DNA from: a bacterium
GTDB taxonomy: Bacteria > UBP14 > UBA6098 > JAFGQG01
Reading direction: 5' to 3'
Assembly: GCA_016930435.1 (NCBI GenBank)
Contig: JAFGGQ010000042.1
Span: 1-18,268 of the forward strand
Length of the DNA stretch: 18,268 nucleotides
Shown here: piece after piece, positions 15,702 through 18,268 of the stretch
How the letters are laid out: every line of letters begins with the position of its first letter
Position numbering within the stretch: the stretch's first letter is position 1
Translations under genes and position numbers: made by a program
The notes under the pieces: model-generated
Told to the model about the DNA's origin: nothing
The model's database searches: none
What the model saw: only the letters and a program-made list of their open reading frames with translations

Positions 15702-16751
15702 ATGGAAGATATAACCTATTCTCTTAAGGATTACTATTATGAGATTCCCGATGACCGGATAGCTTATTATCCGTCCCTTACCCGCGAGGCTTCAAAACTC
15801 CTGATTCTCGACCGCCAGAGTGGGAAAATAGTAGCCGGAAAGTTTTATCAGATAACAGAGTATCTCTATCCGGGGGATCTTTTGGTTCTGAACAACACGA
15901 AGGTTTTTCCAGCGAGGTTGCGGGGTGTTAAAAGCACTGGCGGGAAGGTGGAGATTTTCCTTTTGCAGCAAATGTCGGATACTGAATGGACTGCTTTGGT
16001 CAGGCCGGGCCGGAGAATAAAACCGGGCACTACGGTCAATTTTAATAACTCATGCCTCCGGGCCCAGGTACTGGATTATCTTGAGGCAAGTACCCGCAGG
16101 ATAAGGTTTGATTATGAGGGGGATTTCTGGAAAATTCTCGATGAGGTGGGTATGATACCACTGCCTCCCTATATTAAAAGAATTCCAGACCAACAGGATA
16201 AGGAAAGATACCAAACCGTATATGCGAAAGAGAGGGGTGCGGTTGCTGCACCAACAGCAGGCTTCCATTTTTCCAAAGAGCTGCTTAAAGAACTAAAACA
16301 GAAGGGCATTCAGATAACCATGGTTACGCTTCATGTAGGCTGGGGCACATTCCAGAAAATTGGAACACAGGACATTCGGGAACACCAGATTGAAAAGGAA
16401 TATTATCGGTTATCCGCGAAAGCCGCCCGAATGATCGCTGAAACCAAAAACAGCGGGAACAGGGTCATTGCGGTAGGTACCACCTCGGTAAGGGTTCTGG
16501 AGAGCGCTGCTCTAAAGGTAAAAGGAAATCCACTAAAAGCCGATTGCGACTGGACGAACCTTTATATTTACCCTCCTTTCAATTTTAAAGTAGTGGACGC
16601 TCTGATAACCAATTTCCACCTTCCGGGATCATCTCTGATATTATTGGTATCCGCATTCGCCGGACGAAATAAGATATTGGAGTCCTACCGTCTGGCCCTG
16701 GAGAAAGACTTCAGGTTTTATAGCTACGGGGACTCAATGTTCATAATTTAA
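15702..16751 (+). CDS. queA: S-adenosylmethionine:tRNA ribosyltransferase-isomerase (QueA)
   Basis: QueA transfers and isomerises the ribosyl part of S-adenosylmethionine onto 7-aminomethyl-7-deazaguanine in tRNA, giving epoxyqueuosine at the wobble base. The 349-residue length is typical (340-355). Motifs run in order: NNTKVFPARL (about 64-73), GMIPLPPYI (150-158), RYQTVYA, AAPTAGFHF (182-190), HVGWGTFQ (211-218), VGTTSVRVLES (258-268), NFHLPGSSL (304-312) and FRFYSYGDSMFI near the end. The ATG at 15702 has no clear SD. No other queuosine gene (tgt, queC-G) is next to it; the nearest genes are the divergent LarA-like gene and a secreted protein 453 bp downstream. Confidence 0.97.
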   Translation: MEDITYSLKDYYYEIPDDRIAYYPSLTREASKLLILDRQSGKIVAGKFYQITEYLYPGDLLVLNNTKVFPARLRGVKSTGGKVEIFLLQQMSDTEWTALVRPGRRIKPGTTVNFNNSCLRAQVLDYLEASTRRIRFDYEGDFWKILDEVGMIPLPPYIKRIPDQQDKERYQTVYAKERGAVAAPTAGFHFSKELLKELKQKGIQITMVTLHVGWGTFQKIGTQDIREHQIEKEYYRLSAKAARMIAETKNSGNRVIAVGTTSVRVLESAALKVKGNPLKADCDWTNLYIYPPFNFKVVDALITNFHLPGSSLILLVSAFAGRNKILESYRLALEKDFRFYSYGDSMFII

Positions 16752-16882
16752 TACTAATGTCTACATCAAGTTAAATAAATTAAATCTGATAATAGATGGC
16801 GACAAAAGTGGTCACCCGAAAATTAAAAAGGGTATAATCTTACCTGACATAATATTACTTCTGATTTTCTTGGAAAATGTGC

Positions 16883-16911
16883 TTGACAAAGTATCACTTT
16901 TCAAATAATTT
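16883..16911 (+). promoter_or_regulatory. Candidate promoter of the secreted protein gene
   Basis: A perfect TTGACA (16883-16888), a 17-nt spacer and TAATTT (16906-16911). The -10 is a poor match, but the same pair of boxes is found upstream of the small barrel gene. It would give an untranslated leader of roughly 285 nt before 17205. Confidence 0.4.
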
Positions 16912-17135
16912 GTTTTTAGTTAATTAATAGTTTAGGACAGTCGGGTTTTTTATGAGGTTTTATCTTTAAGTTTAAAAATGATCTTAAGGCTTAAGAACAG
17001 GCCACTGAAAGAATCAGCTTTGGGATCAGGGAACAGTGTTTAATTTAAGATGTATTCTCTAACTTCAATTTTAAAAAAAACGAATTTTGAATTAAAAGAA
17101 CTGAACGCTTTTAAAACCATAAGGAGGTATAGCCT

Positions 17136-17162
17136 ATGGGTAGCTTTTATCAGCGTAATTAG
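17136..17162 (+). CDS. Putative 8-residue leader peptide ORF (MGSFYQRN)
   Basis: ATG at 17136 and TAG at 17160-17162 enclose eight codons. The ATG is preceded by AAGGAGG (17121-17127) with 8 nt spacing, one of the two strongest SD sites in the window. It ends 42 nt before the secreted protein start and is in the same frame but separated by stops. The peptide has no run of repeated amino acids of the kind used in classic attenuators. It may be a translated leader that affects expression of the next gene, a vestigial start region, or chance. A small TTGA-GAAA-TCAA hairpin (17166-17177) follows the stop. Confidence 0.4.
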   Translation: MGSFYQRN

Positions 17163-17192
17163 TTTGTTGAGAAATCAAAAAAATTAACCTAA

Positions 17193-17199
17193 AAGGAGG
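17193..17199 (+). promoter_or_regulatory. Strong Shine-Dalgarno site of the secreted protein gene
   Basis: AAGGAGG ends 5 nt before the ATG at 17205. The same seven bases occur 72 bp upstream in front of the 8-codon ORF. Confidence 0.8.
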
Positions 17200-17204
17200 A
17201 AAAG

Positions 17205-18268
17205 ATGTGTAAAAAGGTATTCGGTTTCTTGCTCGTCCTGGTCATGGTTACTGTGGCATTTGCGGGTGACTATTACCTGGTAGAACCTGAAGGCAAGATG
17301 GTTCAGGTGGAGAAACGCGGGGATACATTTGTTCCCATAAGAGGTGCCAAACCCATAGATTCTCCCGTTACCAGTTTTATGAGTCCGGGTTTTGTGGATA
17401 CAACACAAATGAATATGTTTGAGAGCGGGTATTATTTTCCTAACCGTGATTCTAACTCTGTTCATTTACAGTATTTTCAATCCGGTTTTGCCTGTTCTCT
17501 TATGGCCGTGGGATTTGAATGGTATTCAGCTGGAACTGCTGAAGCCTATGTTTGGGAAGCACCGGATCCGATGCCATCTTCCACCGAAGATCTTCAGGCT
17601 CATTTGGAATCCGCCTGGGAATTTGATACTGTTGCCAATAACTGGGTGGCCATGGATCCTATTTTATCCGGTCCCGAGTTGGTTACGGTTGATGATGCGG
17701 TAGCTGGATGGTATGAGTTACCTTCCAAAATAGATATCGGAACCTCATTTGTGGGAGTTGGTTACCGTATCCTTGATCCCGAGAATCCTGACGGGACCCC
17801 TTATGGTGGCAATCCATGGGGTTTAAGCGATGATTTTGTGGATCAATATGGTTTTGGTCAGTACGCCCCCTGTATTACCTGGATGTATCGCGTACAGCAT
17901 GCTCATCCTTCTGTCGGACAGTTCTTCGGATGGGTACCTTATGGTGACCAGGTTGGCGACTGGCGTTTCTATTATGTGATTGACATTTATGTAAATGCTC
18001 CCCCCAGCTTTGTGAGTTATGATAGGCTTCCCGGATCCTACATCACCGATGCCCGGACTGTTTCAGCCTACCTCTATGACTTTGGAGTCCCTTCCGATAT
18101 GGCCGGCGTGGATGAGGCTGTGGTTTATTATTGGACTGATTCCGAACCTGAACCCGTCGCTTTAGCCATGAGCCTGGTGGATGGTACTCCCGAGGAAGGT
18201 AGATGGGAAGCCGAAATCCCCGGACAAACCGGATGGACTACCGTTCATTACTATATAGAAGCTACTGA
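17205..18268 (+). CDS. Secreted protein with N-terminal beta-sandwich and Ig-like module, C-terminal end cut by the window edge
   Basis: The frame is open from the ATG at 17205 to the window end (354 complete codons), so the protein is longer. Residues 1-20 form a clear signal peptide (MCKK, a hydrophobic core, cleavage after AFA) with no lipobox. Residues about 85-190 look like a beta-sandwich (SLMAVGFEWYSAG, EAYVWEAPDP, GWYELPSKIDIGTSFVGVGY). A second module begins near PPSFVSYDRLPGS (266) and ends with the pattern RWEAEIPGQTGWTTVHYYIEA, typical of Ig-like repeats in large secreted proteins of FCB-type bacteria. Only three Cys residues are visible (2, 97, 223). Surface attachment or T9SS-type secretion is possible, but the sorting domain would lie beyond the window. 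Specific function is unknown. Confidence 0.85.
   Translation, partial: MCKKVFGFLLVLVMVTVAFAGDYYLVEPEGKMVQVEKRGDTFVPIRGAKPIDSPVTSFMSPGFVDTTQMNMFESGYYFPNRDSNSVHLQYFQSGFACSLMAVGFEWYSAGTAEAYVWEAPDPMPSSTEDLQAHLESAWEFDTVANNWVAMDPILSGPELVTVDDAVAGWYELPSKIDIGTSFVGVGYRILDPENPDGTPYGGNPWGLSDDFVDQYGFGQYAPCITWMYRVQHAHPSVGQFFGWVPYGDQVGDWRFYYVIDIYVNAPPSFVSYDRLPGSYITDARTVSAYLYDFGVPSDMAGVDEAVVYYWTDSEPEPVALAMSLVDGTPEEGRWEAEIPGQTGWTTVHYYIEAT

Larger units (their letters stand above)
16752..17204 (+). other. 453-bp spacer and long leader between queA and the secreted protein gene
   Basis: No full-size gene is visible. From left to right it holds a TATAAT at 16833-16838 with only a weak -35, the candidate promoter at 16883-16911, the palindrome CTTAAG-G-CTTAAG (16983-16995), an inverted repeat CACTG...CAGTG around 17008-17039, an 8-codon ORF (17136-17162) and the SD of the next gene (17193-17199). 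No clear T-tract terminator follows queA. Confidence 0.55.

Noticed and set aside
16833-16838. TATAAT downstream of queA as an alternative promoter for the secreted protein
   Set aside because: The best -35 at usual spacing (TGGTCA, 18 nt) is weak; kept only as a note in the spacer entry.
16983-16995. Palindrome CTTAAG-G-CTTAAG
   Set aside because: Short and AT-rich, too little loop for a hairpin, and no second copy seen; possible operator but unsupported.
17184-17465. Minus-strand open frame of 93 codons and an overlapping plus-strand frame at 17419-17703
   Set aside because: Both overlap the secreted protein, whose signal peptide, strong SD and domain pattern mark the true frame.
1-18268. 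Search for CRISPR arrays, tRNA or rRNA genes, insertion sequences, toxin-antitoxin or defence genes
   Set aside because: No regularly spaced repeats, transposase motifs, tRNA-like cloverleaf sequence or defence family signature was recognised by eye.

Overview
The window carries ordinary chromosomal genes of a diderm (two-membrane) bacterium. The direct signs of an outer membrane are a BamA/TamA-type barrel protein with POTRA repeats, a TamB-like envelope protein, a small secreted beta-barrel and a signal-peptide protein with Ig-like modules. The mix of housekeeping genes with an archaeal/anaerobe-type iron-sulfur flavoprotein, a LarA-like nickel enzyme and a Mut7-C RNase suggests an anaerobic or fermentative lineage, possibly of the FCB group or an uncultured relative; that placement is inference. 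Several genes have strong Shine-Dalgarno (SD) sites and others none. No rRNA, tRNA, CRISPR, transposase or phage gene was seen.

Layout, left to right. (1) Positions 1-7275, all on the minus strand: a small outer-membrane barrel protein, then a TamB-like protein overlapping a TamA/BamA-like protein by 13 bp, then a Mut7-C RNase 6 bp further on. A probable hairpin terminator follows, and beyond it an endonuclease V gene (TTG start) that runs off the left edge. (2) 7276-9246: an AT-rich spacer, the lipid II flippase murJ on the minus strand, and a short divergent region with a near-consensus murJ promoter. (3) 9247-10985, plus strand: an iron-sulfur flavoprotein and an M24 (Xaa-Pro type) aminopeptidase. 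The M24 stop codon interlocks with that of the convergent M16C protease. (4) 10982-15564, minus strand: an apparent operon of a LarA-like racemase, fxsA and the M16C (PreP/Cym1-type) protease, driven by a TTGACA-N16-TATAAT promoter. (5) 15702-16751, plus strand: queA, for tRNA queuosine synthesis. (6) 16752-18268: a 453-bp spacer with a candidate promoter and an 8-codon leader ORF with a very strong SD site, followed by a secreted protein that runs off the right edge.

Functionally, the left block is an outer-membrane biogenesis cluster, and murJ adds peptidoglycan precursor export. The middle holds peptide-degrading enzymes (M24 and M16C) plus redox and racemase-type metabolism. The least ordinary parts are the leader ORF with its secreted protein, the coupling of an RNase to the TamB-TamA pair, and the inverted repeats between the LarA-like gene and queA. 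I found no convincing new defence or mobile system.
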